DNA of 64,000 nucleotides, taken from the NCBI RefSeq assembly GCF_024585165.1, contig NZ_CP029008.1:1550001-1614000 (forward strand), written 5' to 3'. Shown in pieces: positions 17,022-26,063 of the stretch. The notes below the pieces were generated by a model, which made no database searches, had not been told where the DNA came from, and saw only the letters and a program-made list of their open reading frames with translations. The position numbers and the translations under genes are program-made. How positions within the stretch are numbered: position 1 is the first letter of the stretch; each line of letters opens with the position of its first letter. The stretch comes from Bradyrhizobium sp. WBOS07. GTDB taxonomy: Bacteria > Pseudomonadota > Alphaproteobacteria > Rhizobiales > Xanthobacteraceae.

Positions 17022-18991
17022 GGAACGGATCAGTGCAGCACCGGCCGTTCTTCAAGGTCCTTGTGGCCAATCGCGGCGAGATCGCACTGCGCGTGATGCG
17101 CAGCGCGCGGCGGCTCGGCCTCGGCGTCGTTGCGATCTATTCGGATGCGGATCGCGATGCGCTCCATGTGCGGCAAGCCGACCAGGCCGTGCGCGTCGGC
17201 GAAGCCTTGCCGGCGCAGTCCTATCTCAACATCCCCGCGATCATCGTCGCGGCCAAGGCGAGCGGCGCCGATGCCGTCCATCCCGGCTACGGCTTCCTCG
17301 CCGAGAACGAGGAGTTTGCGCAAGCCTGCAAGGATGCCGGCCTGGTCTTCATCGGCCCGTCGCCGCAGGCGATCGAGGCGATGGGCAACAAGGCCGGCGC
17401 CAAGGATCTCATGAAGAAGGCCGGCGTTCCCGTCGTGCCCGGCTATCAGGGCGCGGAGCAGGGCGACGAAATCATGCTCGCGGAGGCCAGGAAGATCGGC
17501 TTCCCCGTCATGATCAAGGCCGTCGCCGGCGGCGGCGGCCGCGGCATGCGGCTCGTCACTGAAGCAGCCTTGTTCCCGGATGCGCTGCGCAGCGCGCGGT
17601 CGGAAGCCAAGTCCGCGTTCGGCGATCCCACAATCATCCTCGAACGTGCGATCCAGAATCCACGGCACATCGAGATCCAGGTGTTCGGCGACAGCCACGG
17701 CAACGCCATCCATCTCGGCGAGCGCGACTGCTCGGTGCAGCGGCGGCACCAGAAGCTGATCGAGGAGGCGCCATCGCCCGCGGTCACGCCGGAGCTGCGC
17801 GCCAGGATGGGTGAGGTTGCGGTCGCTGCGGTGAAGGCGCTGCGCTATGAGGGTGCGGGCACGCTGGAGTTCCTGCTCGATGCCAGCGGCGAATTCTACT
17901 TCATGGAGATGAACACGCGTCTTCAGGTCGAGCATCCCGTCACCGAGGCGATCACGGGGCTCGACCTCGTCGAGCTGCAGCTGCGCGTCGCGCGCGGCGA
18001 GCAATTGCCGGTGAAGCAGCAGGACATCAAGTTCTCCGGCCATGCCATCGAGGTGCGGTTGTGCTCGGAAGATGCCGCGCATGACTTCATGCCGCAGTCG
18101 GGCCGCATGGCGCGCTGGCAGGTGCCTGACAGCATCCGTGTCGAGCATGCACTGCAATCGGGCTCGGAGATTCCCCCGTTCTACGATTCCATGATCGCCA
18201 AGGTGATCAGCCATGGCACCACGCGCGAGGAGGCGAGGGGACGGCTGATCGTCGGCCTGGAGCAGCTCACCGCGTTCGGCGTGACGACCAACCAGGCGTT
18301 CCTGCTGTCCTGCCTGCGCCATCCCGGCTTTGCCAAGGGCGAGGCCACCACGGCCTTCATCGGAGCGCACCGCGACGAATTGCTGGCGCCGCGGCGAGAG
18401 GCGGCATTCGATACGGCGCTCGCGGGACTGCTGCTCTACGTCACCAATCCGCGCGCGCCGTCCTGGCAAAGTGGCCGGAGCCTGTCGGCCACGTTCCCGC
18501 TTCCTGCGAAGATCGAGATCGCAGGCCACGCGCACGAGCTTGACATCACGCGCGAGCGTGACGGCAGTTATATCGTGGCGACCGATGGCCGGCAGGACCG
18601 GTTCGAGATCGAGCAGCTTGATTCCGACGTGATCCGCTTCCGCCATGACGGCGTGATGGACAGCGCCAAATTCCTGCGCGACGGCGAGCGGCTCCACTTC
18701 CAGCATCGCGGTATCCCGCTCACAGTGAGTGACCTGACCCTCGCTGCGCCGAAGGCGGCCGCCAGCAATGGCGGCGACGGCAAGGTCCGCGCGGCCCTGA
18801 ACGGCCGCGTCGTCGCCGTCCTGGTCAAGCCGGGCGACCGCGTCGCAGCCGGCCAGCCGGTGATGACGCTGGAGGCGATGAAGATGGAGCACGTCCACAA
18901 GGCCGGCATCGACGGCGTGGTCGCCGCGATCGACGTCGCCGAGGGCGATCAGGTGACCACGGGCAGGATCGTGGCGGAGATCGGCGCCTAA
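17018..18991 (+). CDS. Acyl-CoA carboxylase, biotin carboxylase/BCCP (alpha) subunit
   Basis: A 657-residue alpha subunit that carboxylates its own biotin using ATP and bicarbonate. Biotin carboxylase domain: VANRGEIALRVMRS near residue 15, HPGYGFLAENEEF, the ATP-grasp glycine loop AVAGGGGRGMR and EMNTRLQVEHPVTE. A linker follows, then a C-terminal biotin-carrier domain (about 585-657) with the biotinylated Lys in LEAMKMEH. The 4-bp overlap with the beta-subunit gene implies coupled translation. With the cleavage enzyme and dehydrogenases it forms an acyl-CoA pathway in which no enoyl-CoA hydratase gene is seen. Confidence 0.95.
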   Translation: MRNGSVQHRPFFKVLVANRGEIALRVMRSARRLGLGVVAIYSDADRDALHVRQADQAVRVGEALPAQSYLNIPAIIVAAKASGADAVHPGYGFLAENEEFAQACKDAGLVFIGPSPQAIEAMGNKAGAKDLMKKAGVPVVPGYQGAEQGDEIMLAEARKIGFPVMIKAVAGGGGRGMRLVTEAALFPDALRSARSEAKSAFGDPTIILERAIQNPRHIEIQVFGDSHGNAIHLGERDCSVQRRHQKLIEEAPSPAVTPELRARMGEVAVAAVKALRYEGAGTLEFLLDASGEFYFMEMNTRLQVEHPVTEAITGLDLVELQLRVARGEQLPVKQQDIKFSGHAIEVRLCSEDAAHDFMPQSGRMARWQVPDSIRVEHALQSGSEIPPFYDSMIAKVISHGTTREEARGRLIVGLEQLTAFGVTTNQAFLLSCLRHPGFAKGEATTAFIGAHRDELLAPRREAAFDTALAGLLLYVTNPRAPSWQSGRSLSATFPLPAKIEIAGHAHELDITRERDGSYIVATDGRQDRFEIEQLDSDVIRFRHDGVMDSAKFLRDGERLHFQHRGIPLTVSDLTLAAPKAAASNGGDGKVRAALNGRVVAVLVKPGDRVAAGQPVMTLEAMKMEHVHKAGIDGVVAAIDVAEGDQVTTGRIVAEIGA

Positions 18992-19043
18992 CCTCGTGTC
19001 CCGGACGCGCGAAGCGCGAGCCGGGTCCCAGGTCATTCACGGC

Positions 19044-19062
19044 GCGGCCCTGCTAGGGCCGC
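19044..19062. other. Strong GC hairpin after the carboxylase genes
   Basis: GCGGCCCT-GCT-AGGGCCGC is a perfect 8-bp stem with a 3-base loop about 50 bp after the biotin carboxylase stop. There is no T run, so it is not a standard intrinsic terminator. It may stabilise the transcript end or assist Rho-dependent termination. A single half of a GTCCCGGACGCGCGAAGC repeat unit lies at about 18996-19030. Confidence 0.5.
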
Positions 19063-19154
19063 CCGCACGAGACATTAGACCCGACCATATTTGTGAAAAA
19101 CATCATGATGCCAACAGAATAGATAAAATTTCGCGGCCGTGGACGATCTGCGTT

Positions 19155-19167
19155 GAACATTGTTCAT
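19155..19167. promoter_or_regulatory. Upstream operator, TGAAC-N3-GTTCA
   Basis: TGAACATTGTTCA is a perfect 13-bp palindrome. Its centre is 31 bp, about three helical turns, from a second TGAAC-N3-GTTCA site. A possible -35 box (TTGAAC, 19154-19159) overlaps it and AT-rich -10-like sequence (TACTAATAAT) lies between the sites, so bound regulator would cover the promoter. It is probably a TetR-type site, by inference. Confidence 0.65.
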
Positions 19168-19185
19168 TCTATTGCTACTAATAAT

Positions 19186-19198
19186 GAACAACGTTCAA
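19186..19198. promoter_or_regulatory. Downstream operator, TGAAC-N3-GTTCA
   Basis: TGAACAACGTTCA is the second perfect palindrome of the pair, ending 14 bases before the ATG at 19213 and just before the ribosome site CAGGAG. The two sites share the half-site TGAAC and the 3-base spacing but differ at the centre (ATT versus AAC), as expected for a real regulator site. Confidence 0.65.
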
Positions 19199-19212
19199 TT
19201 CAGGAGTACCGC

Positions 19213-20010
19213 ATGTCGCGCGCAAACGATCCCATCCAGGCGGCTGCCATCCTCCCCTCAGTGTCCCGCCGCCTCGCGTTCGGCGCGACACAATCCCGCG
19301 AAAAATATCTGGCCGCGGTGCTGCTCGTGCTGGCGCTGGCGGCGCTGTTCGCGCCCGCGCTGCCTGCCGCCGCCTGGCACATCCCGCATTTCGTCGACGG
19401 CCGAACCTGGCTCGGCGTGCCCAACGCCGCCGACGTGCTGAGCAATCTCGCCTTTCTCGCCATGGGTGTCTGGGGCACTGAGCGGCTGCGCGGCCGTCTC
19501 GATGTGCCGGTCGGTGCAAGCTGGCTTTTTGTGGGACTGATCCTCACCTGCCTGGGCTCAGGCTTTTATCATCTCGACCCCGACGTGCCGCAACGGCTGG
19601 TCGCCGACCGCCTCGGCATGGCCGTGGCGTTTGCGGGATTTCTGGGAATCGCAGCCAGCGAGCGCATCAGCGTGCGCGCGGGCGAGGCGGTGCTGGTGCT
19701 GATGATGATCGCGGGCCTGCTGGCGGCCTGGGTCGCGCACGAGAACCTCATGCCATGGGTCGTCGTGCAGTACGGCGGCATCGCGCTCGCCGTGGCACTG
19801 GCGTTGACGCGGCCCCGGCCCGGCGCGCTTGGCGTGCCGCTCGGCGGCGTGATCTTCTTCTATGCATTGGCCAAGCTGTTCGAGCTTGGCGATGCGATCG
19901 TGTTCGACGCGACGGGCCATGTCGTCTCCGGCCACACGCTCAAGCATCTGGCCGCCGCGCTGGCGGCCTGGCCGGTGATCAGCTCATTGCGGCATGAACC
20001 ACAATCGTAG
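19213..20010 (+). CDS. Ceramidase/CREST-like integral membrane protein
   Basis: A 265-residue multi-spanning membrane protein with about seven hydrophobic segments. GSGFYHLDPDVPQRLVADRLGM and GHTLKHLAAALAAW fit the His/Asp pattern of the CREST superfamily (alkaline ceramidase, PAQR, Per1), membrane hydrolases with a His/Asp zinc site. The ATG at 19213 follows CAGGAG; an open frame extends further upstream but crosses the operators. The TAG stop lies inside a palindromic repeat. It may act on a membrane lipid, but the substrate is unknown. Two palindromic operators control its promoter region, so it is probably inducible. Confidence 0.78.
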   Translation: MSRANDPIQAAAILPSVSRRLAFGATQSREKYLAAVLLVLALAALFAPALPAAAWHIPHFVDGRTWLGVPNAADVLSNLAFLAMGVWGTERLRGRLDVPVGASWLFVGLILTCLGSGFYHLDPDVPQRLVADRLGMAVAFAGFLGIAASERISVRAGEAVLVLMMIAGLLAAWVAHENLMPWVVVQYGGIALAVALALTRPRPGALGVPLGGVIFFYALAKLFELGDAIVFDATGHVVSGHTLKHLAAALAAWPVISSLRHEPQS

Positions 20011-20046
20011 ACTGGGCAAAAGCGCGCAGCGCCGTGCTCACCCTAC
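20006..20046. repeat. Single degenerate GTAGGGTGGGCAAAGGCGC-type unit
   Basis: A diverged single copy of the unit at 55301-55393 lies across the convergent gene junction. Its outer GTAG and CTAC ends supply the TAG stop of the membrane-protein gene (20008-20010) and, on the minus strand, the TAG stop of the dppF-like gene (20043-20045). Confidence 0.7.
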
Positions 20047-21038
20047 ACAGTCGCGTTGCTCCGTCCCGTTCCCTCATTGAGCAGACACGCCACCTGGTGG
20101 CCGTCGCCCGCGTCCAGCAAGGCCGGCCGCTCGATCTTGCACCGCTCCATCGCAAACCGGCAGCGGGTGTGAAATGCGCAGCCCGACGGTGGATTGACCG
20201 GGCTCGGCACGTCGCCGTCGACCAGCGGCGCGAGCTTCTTCGCCAGCGGGTTGGCGATCGGCACCGAGGCGAGCAGCGCCTGCGTGTAGGGATGCCTGGG
20301 ATTGCGGAACAGCTCGTCCTTGCCTGCGATCTCGACGATGCGGCCGAGATACATGACGGCGACGCGGTGGCTGATATGCGCCACCACGGCGAGGTCGTGG
20401 GCGATGAAGAGATAGGAGAAGCCGTGCTGCCGCTGCAGGTCGATCAGAAGGTTGATCACCTGCGCCTGGATCGAGACGTCGAGCGCGGAGACCGGCTCGT
20501 CGCAGACGATCAGGCGGGGCCCCAGCGCCAGTGCCCGCGCGATGCAGATGCGCTGGCGCTGGCCGCCGGAGAATTGATGCGGGAAGTTGCGCATCTGGTC
20601 GGGGCGCAAGCCCACCTGCTCGAACAGCTCTGCAACCCGCGCCTCCAGCGCCTTGCCGGTCGCGAGACCATGCACGATGAGCGGCTCGCCGACGATGTCG
20701 CCGGCGGTCATGCGCGGATTGAGCGAGGCGAACGGATCCTGGAACACGATCTGCATCGAGCGCCGGTGCGGGCGCAGCGCCGACTTGGAGAGGTACGTGA
20801 TGTCCTCGCCGTCGAGGCGGATCTGGCCAGAGGTCGGCTCGACCAGGCGCAGCACGCTGCGCGCCACCGTCGACTTGCCGCAGCCGGACTCGCCGACGAG
20901 CCCGAGCGTCTCGCCGGCCTGAAGGGAAAACGAGACGCCGTCGACCGAATGCACGGTGCCGACCTGTCGCCGCAGCACGCCGGCGCGCACCGGATAATAT
21001 TTCTTGAGGTCGGTGACCTCGAGCAGCGCCTCGGTCAT
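20043..21038 (-). CDS. Peptide-type ABC transporter ATPase (DppF-like)
   Basis: A 331-residue second ATPase of a dipeptide/oligopeptide/nickel-family importer. Walker A is GESGCGKST, the signature [15 protein letters not shown] and Walker [13 protein letters not shown]. The C-terminal oligopeptide-type Cys motif is [16 protein letters not shown]. The start ATG at 21038 overlaps the stop of the DppD-like gene by 4 bp. It is the last gene of a five-gene minus-strand set: binding protein, two permeases, two ATPases. Confidence 0.93.
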   Translation of the reverse strand: MTEALLEVTDLKKYYPVRAGVLRRQVGTVHSVDGVSFSLQAGETLGLVGESGCGKSTVARSVLRLVEPTSGQIRLDGEDITYLSKSALRPHRRSMQIVFQDPFASLNPRMTAGDIVGEPLIVHGLATGKALEARVAELFEQVGLRPDQMRNFPHQFSGGQRQRICIARALALGPRLIVCDEPVSALDVSIQAQVINLLIDLQRQHGFSYLFIAHDLAVVAHISHRVAVMYLGRIVEIAGKDELFRNPRHPYTQALLASVPIANPLAKKLAPLVDGDVPSPVNPPSGCAFHTRCRFAMERCKIERPALLDAGDGHQVACLLNEGTGRSNATV

Positions 21039-22042
21039 GCCACCTCCGAGACTTCTTCCGCGCGCCAGCAGGCGGCGAGATGGCCGCCGCCCCAATCCGC
21101 CAGCGGCGGATATTCGGCCTCGCAACGTTTGATGGCGAGCTTGCAGCGCGGCGCGAAGGCGCACCCCTTCGGCAACCGCACCAGCGACGGCACCGTGCCG
21201 GGGATCTCGTTGAGCCGCGCCGGCGCGACGATGCCGGGGGCGGGGACGGCCGGGATCGAGGCCATCAGCCCGCGCGTATAAGGATGCTTTGGCGAGGCGA
21301 ACAGCGCCTCGACGTTGGCCTCCTCGACCTTCCGTCCCGCATACATCACGATCACGCGCTGCGCGGTCTGGGCGACGACGCCGAGATCGTGCGTGATCAG
21401 GACGAGCCCGGTGCCCAACTCTCTCTGAAGGTCGAGGATTAGCGCCAGGATTTGCGCCTGAATGGTGACGTCGAGCGCCGTGGTCGGCTCGTCCGCAATC
21501 AGCAGCGCCGGCCGGCAGGCCAGCGCCATCGCGATCATCGCGCGCTGGCGCATGCCGCCTGACAGCTGATGCGGGTATTCCCTCGCGCGTCGCGCCGGTT
21601 CGGGAATGCGCACCAGGCGGAGCATCTCGACGGCGATGTCCTGGGCCTCCCTGGCCGGGATGCTCCGGTGCAGCCGCACGGCTTCGACGATCTGGTCGCC
21701 GATCCGCATCACCGGATTGAGCGACGTCATCGGCTCCTGGAAGATCATGGAGACGCGGTTGCCTCTGACGGCGCGCATCTCGGCCTCGTCCAGCGCCAGC
21801 AGATCGGTGCCTTCGAGCGAGACGGAGCCGCCGACGATGCGGCCGGGCGGGTCGGGCACGAGCCGCATCAGCGACAGCGCGGTGACGCTCTTGCCGCAGC
21901 CGGATTCGCCGACGATCGCCAGGGTCTCGCCGCGCCTCACGCTGAAGGAGAGGTCGTCCACGGCCCTGAACAGGCCGGAATTGGTGAAGAACACCGTCTT
22001 CAGGTTCTTCACCTCGAGCACGAGATCGGATTGATTCGTCAT
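21035..22042 (-). CDS. Peptide-type ABC transporter ATPase (DppD-like)
   Basis: A 335-residue first ATPase of the same importer: Walker [10 protein letters not shown], signature [15 protein letters not shown], Walker [15 protein letters not shown]-terminal [16 protein letters not shown] (the oligopeptide-type extension, which binds an iron-sulfur cluster in some relatives). Its start overlaps the upstream permease stop by one base, so all three downstream genes are coupled. It energises import through the paired permeases. Confidence 0.93.
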   Translation of the reverse strand: MTNQSDLVLEVKNLKTVFFTNSGLFRAVDDLSFSVRRGETLAIVGESGCGKSVTALSLMRLVPDPPGRIVGGSVSLEGTDLLALDEAEMRAVRGNRVSMIFQEPMTSLNPVMRIGDQIVEAVRLHRSIPAREAQDIAVEMLRLVRIPEPARRAREYPHQLSGGMRQRAMIAMALACRPALLIADEPTTALDVTIQAQILALILDLQRELGTGLVLITHDLGVVAQTAQRVIVMYAGRKVEEANVEALFASPKHPYTRGLMASIPAVPAPGIVAPARLNEIPGTVPSLVRLPKGCAFAPRCKLAIKRCEAEYPPLADWGGGHLAACWRAEEVSEVA

Positions 22043-22935
22043 CAGCCGCGCTGCCGGGGATCGAGAATGTCGCGCAGGGCGTCGCCGAACAGATTGGCGC
22101 CGAACACGGCGAGGCTGATGGCGATGCCCGGAAAGATCACGAGCCAGGGCGCCGTGCGGACATATTCGGCGGCGGACTCCGACAGCATGCGGCCCCAGGA
22201 CGGATAGGGCTCAGGAATGCCGAGGCCGAGGAAGGAGAGGGAAGCCTCGGTCAGGATGGTCGAACCGAGCTGGGCGGTCGCGAGCACGATCAGCGGCGCC
22301 AGCGTGTTCGGCAGCACGTGACGCAGCGCGATCCGCACCTCGCTCATTCCGATCGACTTGGCGGCCTCGACGAAGGGCTGCTCGCGCAGCGCCAGCGTGT
22401 TGGCGCGGGTGACGCGCGACACGGTCGGGATCAGCGGGATCGCGATGGCGATAATGACGTTCGGCAGGGACGGGCCGAGCGCCGCCGTCATGATCAGGGC
22501 GAGGACCAGCAGCGGCAGCGCCTGAAGCACGTCGGAAACGCGCTGGAAGACGAGATCGACCCAGCCGGACAGATAGCCGGAGGTGAGCCCGACGATGACG
22601 CCGATCGTGCCGCCGAGCGCGGTCGAGCCGATGCCGACGGCGAGCGAGATGCGCGCGCCGTGGATGATGCGGCTGAACACGTCGCGGCCGAAGGAATCGG
22701 TCCCCATCCAGTGCGCCCAGCTCGGGCGCGCCAGCGCGCGCGCGGAATCGACCGTCAGCGGGTCATAGCGCGCGATGAAGTCGGCAAAGACCGCGGTGAG
22801 CACGAACACCGTCATGATGATGAGCCCGGCCGCGCCGAGCACGTGCCGCTGCGCCAGGAACAGCACGCGCCGCCAGCCACCGGTGGCATATGCGCCGGCG
22901 CGCCTCAGTTCAACGTCGAAGTCGATCGCGGCCAT
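22042..22935 (-). CDS. Peptide-type ABC transporter permease (DppC-like)
   Basis: A 297-residue inner-membrane permease of the BPD superfamily, DppC/OppC branch. After a short cytoplasmic N-terminus there is one span, the conserved [21 protein letters not shown] segment, then further spans and the EAA loop ([21 protein letters not shown]). I chose the ATG at 22935 ([10 protein letters not shown]); the frame extends upstream only into a palindromic repeat, giving a low-complexity Pro/Arg leader. Confidence 0.92.
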   Translation of the reverse strand: MAAIDFDVELRRAGAYATGGWRRVLFLAQRHVLGAAGLIIMTVFVLTAVFADFIARYDPLTVDSARALARPSWAHWMGTDSFGRDVFSRIIHGARISLAVGIGSTALGGTIGVIVGLTSGYLSGWVDLVFQRVSDVLQALPLLVLALIMTAALGPSLPNVIIAIAIPLIPTVSRVTRANTLALREQPFVEAAKSIGMSEVRIALRHVLPNTLAPLIVLATAQLGSTILTEASLSFLGLGIPEPYPSWGRMLSESAAEYVRTAPWLVIFPGIAISLAVFGANLFGDALRDILDPRQRG

Positions 22936-22946
22936 GTCAGCTTTAT

Positions 22947-23105
22947 CCTCCCCCTCTCCCCGCTTGCGGGGAGAGGGTCGGGGTGAGGGGCGCTTTGGGT
23001 GAGGGGGGCTTTCCACGGGGGAGGTGAGAGTTGGACTCGCGGACAGTCCCCCTCACCCGTATTGCTGCGCAATCCGACCTCTCCCCGCAAGCGGGGAGAG
23101 GTGAA
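22947..23105. repeat. Palindromic repeat, CTCTCCCCGCTTGCGGGGAGAGG family
   Basis: Inverted copies of a CCTCTCCCCGCTTGCGGGG unit at about 22950-22990 and 23049-23102, with a third GGTGAGGG stretch between. It lies inside the transporter gene set, between the two permease genes, and may lower expression of the downstream genes or protect the upstream message. Confidence 0.85.
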
Positions 23106-23142
23106 GGAAAGCGCAGGCGCTGCGTGAGTAATAAACATTCGC

Positions 23143-24090
23143 CTAATCCGTGTACCTGATCCGCGGGTCGAACACCGCGTAGAGCATGTCGACGGTGAAA
23201 TTCGCGACCACGACGACCACGGCGATGAACATCACGAGGTTCTGCACGATCGGATAGTCGCGCCAGCGGATCGCCTCGACCAGGAAGCGGGCGACACCGG
23301 GGATGTTGAACACGGTCTCGGTGACGATCAGGCCGCCGATCAGGAAGGCCGCTTCGATGCCGATCACGGTGATCACGGGCAGAATCGCGTTCTTCAGCGC
23401 GTGGCGATAGTTCACGGCGGCATCGGAGGCACCCTTGGCGCGCGCGGTGCGGATGTAGTCCTGCCGCAGCACTTCCAGCATCGAGGACCGCGTGATGCGC
23501 ATGGTCAGCGCCGCGCTGCGGAAGCCGACCGCGGCGGCCGGCACCGCGTAGGTCGCGAACGCCTCGAGCCAGGTCTGCGGATTCGGGTTGAAGATCGGCA
23601 TCTGGCCGAACATCGCCACCGATGCGGTGAGGATCAAAAGGCCGAGCCAGAACGAGGGCAGCGACAGGCCGCTGAGGCTGACCACGCGCAAGGCGTAATC
23701 AAGCCGCGTGCCTTGCCTCACGGCGCTGATGACGCCCAAGGGAATCCCGATCGAGGCCGAGAACAGCAGGGCGAGACCGGCGAGCTTTGCCGTGATCGGA
23801 ATTCGCGGCAATATCTCCTGTAGCGCCGGCTTCTCGGAAACGTAGGAAAAACCAAAGTCGCCGCGCACAAAGCCGCTGATCCAGTGCCAATATTGCACGA
23901 TCAGCGGCTGGTCGATGCCGAGCTCCTTCTCCAGATTGGCCTTGTCGGCGGGATCGACATAGCCGGCGGCGGCGAACAGGATGTCGACGATATTGCCGGG
24001 CACGACGCGCAGCAGGACGAAGATGACGACCGAGATCCCGAGCAGGGTCACGAGCATCAGGAACAGGCGTCGCACCAGATAGGCAAACAT
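23143..24090 (-). CDS. Peptide-type ABC transporter permease (DppB-like)
   Basis: A 315-residue inner-membrane permease of the DppB/OppB branch. It starts with the typical MFAYLVRRLFLMLVTLLGIS span, has about six spans, an EAA-type loop (RTARAKGASDAAVNYRHALKN) and ends AVFDPRIRYTD. It pairs with the DppC-like permease encoded downstream and receives substrate from the binding protein encoded 40 bp upstream. Confidence 0.93.
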   Translation of the reverse strand: MFAYLVRRLFLMLVTLLGISVVIFVLLRVVPGNIVDILFAAAGYVDPADKANLEKELGIDQPLIVQYWHWISGFVRGDFGFSYVSEKPALQEILPRIPITAKLAGLALLFSASIGIPLGVISAVRQGTRLDYALRVVSLSGLSLPSFWLGLLILTASVAMFGQMPIFNPNPQTWLEAFATYAVPAAAVGFRSAALTMRITRSSMLEVLRQDYIRTARAKGASDAAVNYRHALKNAILPVITVIGIEAAFLIGGLIVTETVFNIPGVARFLVEAIRWRDYPIVQNLVMFIAVVVVVANFTVDMLYAVFDPRIRYTD

Positions 24091-24130
24091 CCTTCGCCCT
24101 CCGCGAGCCGCTAGCCTTCAGCCTGCCGTG

Positions 24131-25729
24131 CTACTTGTCGAGCCACACATCCTCGTAGCGAAAGCCGTTATAGGAGCTGTTCGACATGATCGTGACGCCC
24201 TTCACGTAAGGCTGCCAGCAGGTGCCGGCGCGTGCATGGAAGATGATCGGACGGGCGACGTCCTCCTGCAGCTTCCTGTCGATGTCCCACACCAGCGGCT
24301 TGCGCTTGTTGACGTCGGTCTCCTGCGATTGCACGTCGAACAGCTTCTCGATCTCCTTGTTGCAGTAATTGGTGTAGTTCCGCTCCGAGCCGCAGGAATA
24401 GTTCTCGTAGAAGGACTGGTCGGGATCGTCGACGGCGCTGCCGGTCAGGTTGAGGCCGAGCATGTAGTCCTTGCGCGCGACCTTCGGAAACCAGTTGGCG
24501 GTTTCGACGACGTCGAGCTCGCCGTCGATATAGATGCTCTTGAGCTGGTCGATCAGGATCACCGCGGGGTCGCGATATTCCGCGATGTTGCGTGTCGAGA
24601 CCTTCACCGCAAGATGCTTGTCGGGACCGTAGCCCGCCTTCTGCATCAGCTTTTTCGCCTCCTCGCGGTTCGCGTTGACGTTCGGGCCGTAGCCCGGAAT
24701 GGTCTCGAGCTTGTCCTTGGGCATGCCCCAGATGCCCTGAGGCGGCGGCAGCATGGTGCCGCCGATATCGGCCTGGCCCTCGAACAGGATGTCGACGAAG
24801 GCCTTGCGGTCGAGCGCAAGCGACATGGCTTTGCGAACATCGATGTTGTCGAACGGCGCCGACGTCGAATTGACGATGATGTTGGTCGAAACGTTGGTCG
24901 GCTCGACGACGCAGGTCGCGTTCGGCGCCTGCGACTTGATGTCCTTCAGCAGCGGGATCGTGATGTGCGTCGGGAAGGTCATGTCGAACTTGCCGGCGAC
25001 GAAAGCGAGGATCGCGGTCGAGCGGTTCGTGATGATCGTGTACTCGATGCCGTCGAGACGGGGCAGGCCCTTCTTCCAATAGTCCGGATTTCGCGTCAGC
25101 TTGATCGATTCATTGGCCTTGAACTCGACGAACTTGAACGGTCCGGTCCCGATCGGATGGGTGCGCATGTCCGCCGGAGAGACGTGGCAGGGATAGACCG
25201 GCGTATAGCCGGATGCCAGCATCGCGAGCAGCGAGGGTTGCGGCCGCTTCAGGGCGAATGAGACCTCGAAATCGCCATTCGTCGTGATCTCGTTGACTTC
25301 GTTGTACCAGGCCTTGCGTGGATTCTGCCGCAGCTTCTGCTGCGATTTGCCCATCAGGAGATCGAAGCTGCATTTGACGTCGGCCGACGTGAATGGCTTG
25401 CCGTCGTGCCATTTGACGCCCTGACGCAGCTTGAACGTCAGCTTCTTGTTGTCGCTGCTCCAGGACCAGCTTTCGGCGAGCTCGGGCCTGAGCGTATCGG
25501 GAGTGTTCTGCGCGATGTGCTGATCGTAGATGACGAGATTGTTGAAGACCCCCATGAACGGCACGTTGACCGAATAAGTCGCGCCTTCGAGGATCGAGGC
25601 GTTGGCCGGACTGTCGCGGTGATACATCCGCAGGACGCCGCCCTGCTTGGGCTCGCCGGCAAGCGTGGCACTTGAGGCCGTCAGCACAGATAGCATCGCC
25701 GTCACGGCGAGCGCCCACACGCTCCGCAT
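24131..25729 (-). CDS. Peptide-type ABC transporter substrate-binding protein
   Basis: A 532-residue periplasmic solute-binding protein of family 5 (DppA/OppA/NikA fold). A cleavable signal peptide (MRSVWALAVTAMLSVLTASS) ends near ATLAGEPKQ, followed by family motifs ESWSWSSDNKKLTFKLRQG, KWHDGKPFTSADV and GTGPFKFVEF. The ATG at 25729 sits six bases after AGGGAGG; the ATG at 25735 abuts that site and is less likely. It is the first gene of the importer set. Family 5 proteins carry peptides, nickel, opines or other compounds; the neighbouring CoA ligase and dehydrogenase hint at a non-peptide ligand. Confidence 0.93.
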   Translation of the reverse strand: MRSVWALAVTAMLSVLTASSATLAGEPKQGGVLRMYHRDSPANASILEGATYSVNVPFMGVFNNLVIYDQHIAQNTPDTLRPELAESWSWSSDNKKLTFKLRQGVKWHDGKPFTSADVKCSFDLLMGKSQQKLRQNPRKAWYNEVNEITTNGDFEVSFALKRPQPSLLAMLASGYTPVYPCHVSPADMRTHPIGTGPFKFVEFKANESIKLTRNPDYWKKGLPRLDGIEYTIITNRSTAILAFVAGKFDMTFPTHITIPLLKDIKSQAPNATCVVEPTNVSTNIIVNSTSAPFDNIDVRKAMSLALDRKAFVDILFEGQADIGGTMLPPPQGIWGMPKDKLETIPGYGPNVNANREEAKKLMQKAGYGPDKHLAVKVSTRNIAEYRDPAVILIDQLKSIYIDGELDVVETANWFPKVARKDYMLGLNLTGSAVDDPDQSFYENYSCGSERNYTNYCNKEIEKLFDVQSQETDVNKRKPLVWDIDRKLQEDVARPIIFHARAGTCWQPYVKGVTIMSNSSYNGFRYEDVWLDK

Positions 25730-25928
25730 GCTCATCCTCCCTGGACATCGGCCTTTTGCGGCCTGTTTGTCGCGACGATAGCACGCAAGCCGCGCGTGGC
25801 AACCCCGATAGCGCCGCCGCGGCATTTCGGATGACGGAAGGGCCGCGGGGCCTCACATCTCACAGCGTGAGAGTGCAGGTGCGAAGAGAGCGGGAACTGA
25901 AGTGTCTTGCTGCTTTTCAAGCATCCAT

Positions 25929-26050
25929 CGTCGTCCCGGACGAGCGAAGCGCAGATCCGGGCCCCATAATCCCAGGGAGGAGTTTTGCGATGACTCGGAG
26001 TTGTCTGCTCGCGCGACAACCACGCCCTGTGGTTATGGATCCCGGGTTCG
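25929..26050. repeat. Palindromic repeat, GTCGTCCCGGACGAGCGAAGC family
   Basis: The arms run from CGTCGTCCCGGACGAGCGAA to GGATCCCGGGTTCGCG, with inner CCCATAATCCCAGGGAGGAG / CCTGTGGTTATGGATCC. It fills most of the 334-bp gap between the CoA ligase gene and the binding-protein gene. Besides this and the binding-protein promoter region I see nothing else there. Related elements are at 33451 and 34946. Confidence 0.82.
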
Positions 26051-26063
26051 CGTGACAGTCACC

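Noticed and set aside
17030..19036. A 668-codon minus-strand open frame
   Set aside because: It lies antisense to the biotin carboxylase subunit gene, whose motifs are complete.
22947..23105. Possible CRISPR-like array
   Set aside because: The units are inverted pairs of one or two copies with no regular spacers and no cas genes.
25730..26063. Hidden small gene in the 334-bp gap before the binding-protein gene
   Set aside because: The sequence is accounted for by a palindromic element; no frame with a ribosome site and coding-like composition is seen.
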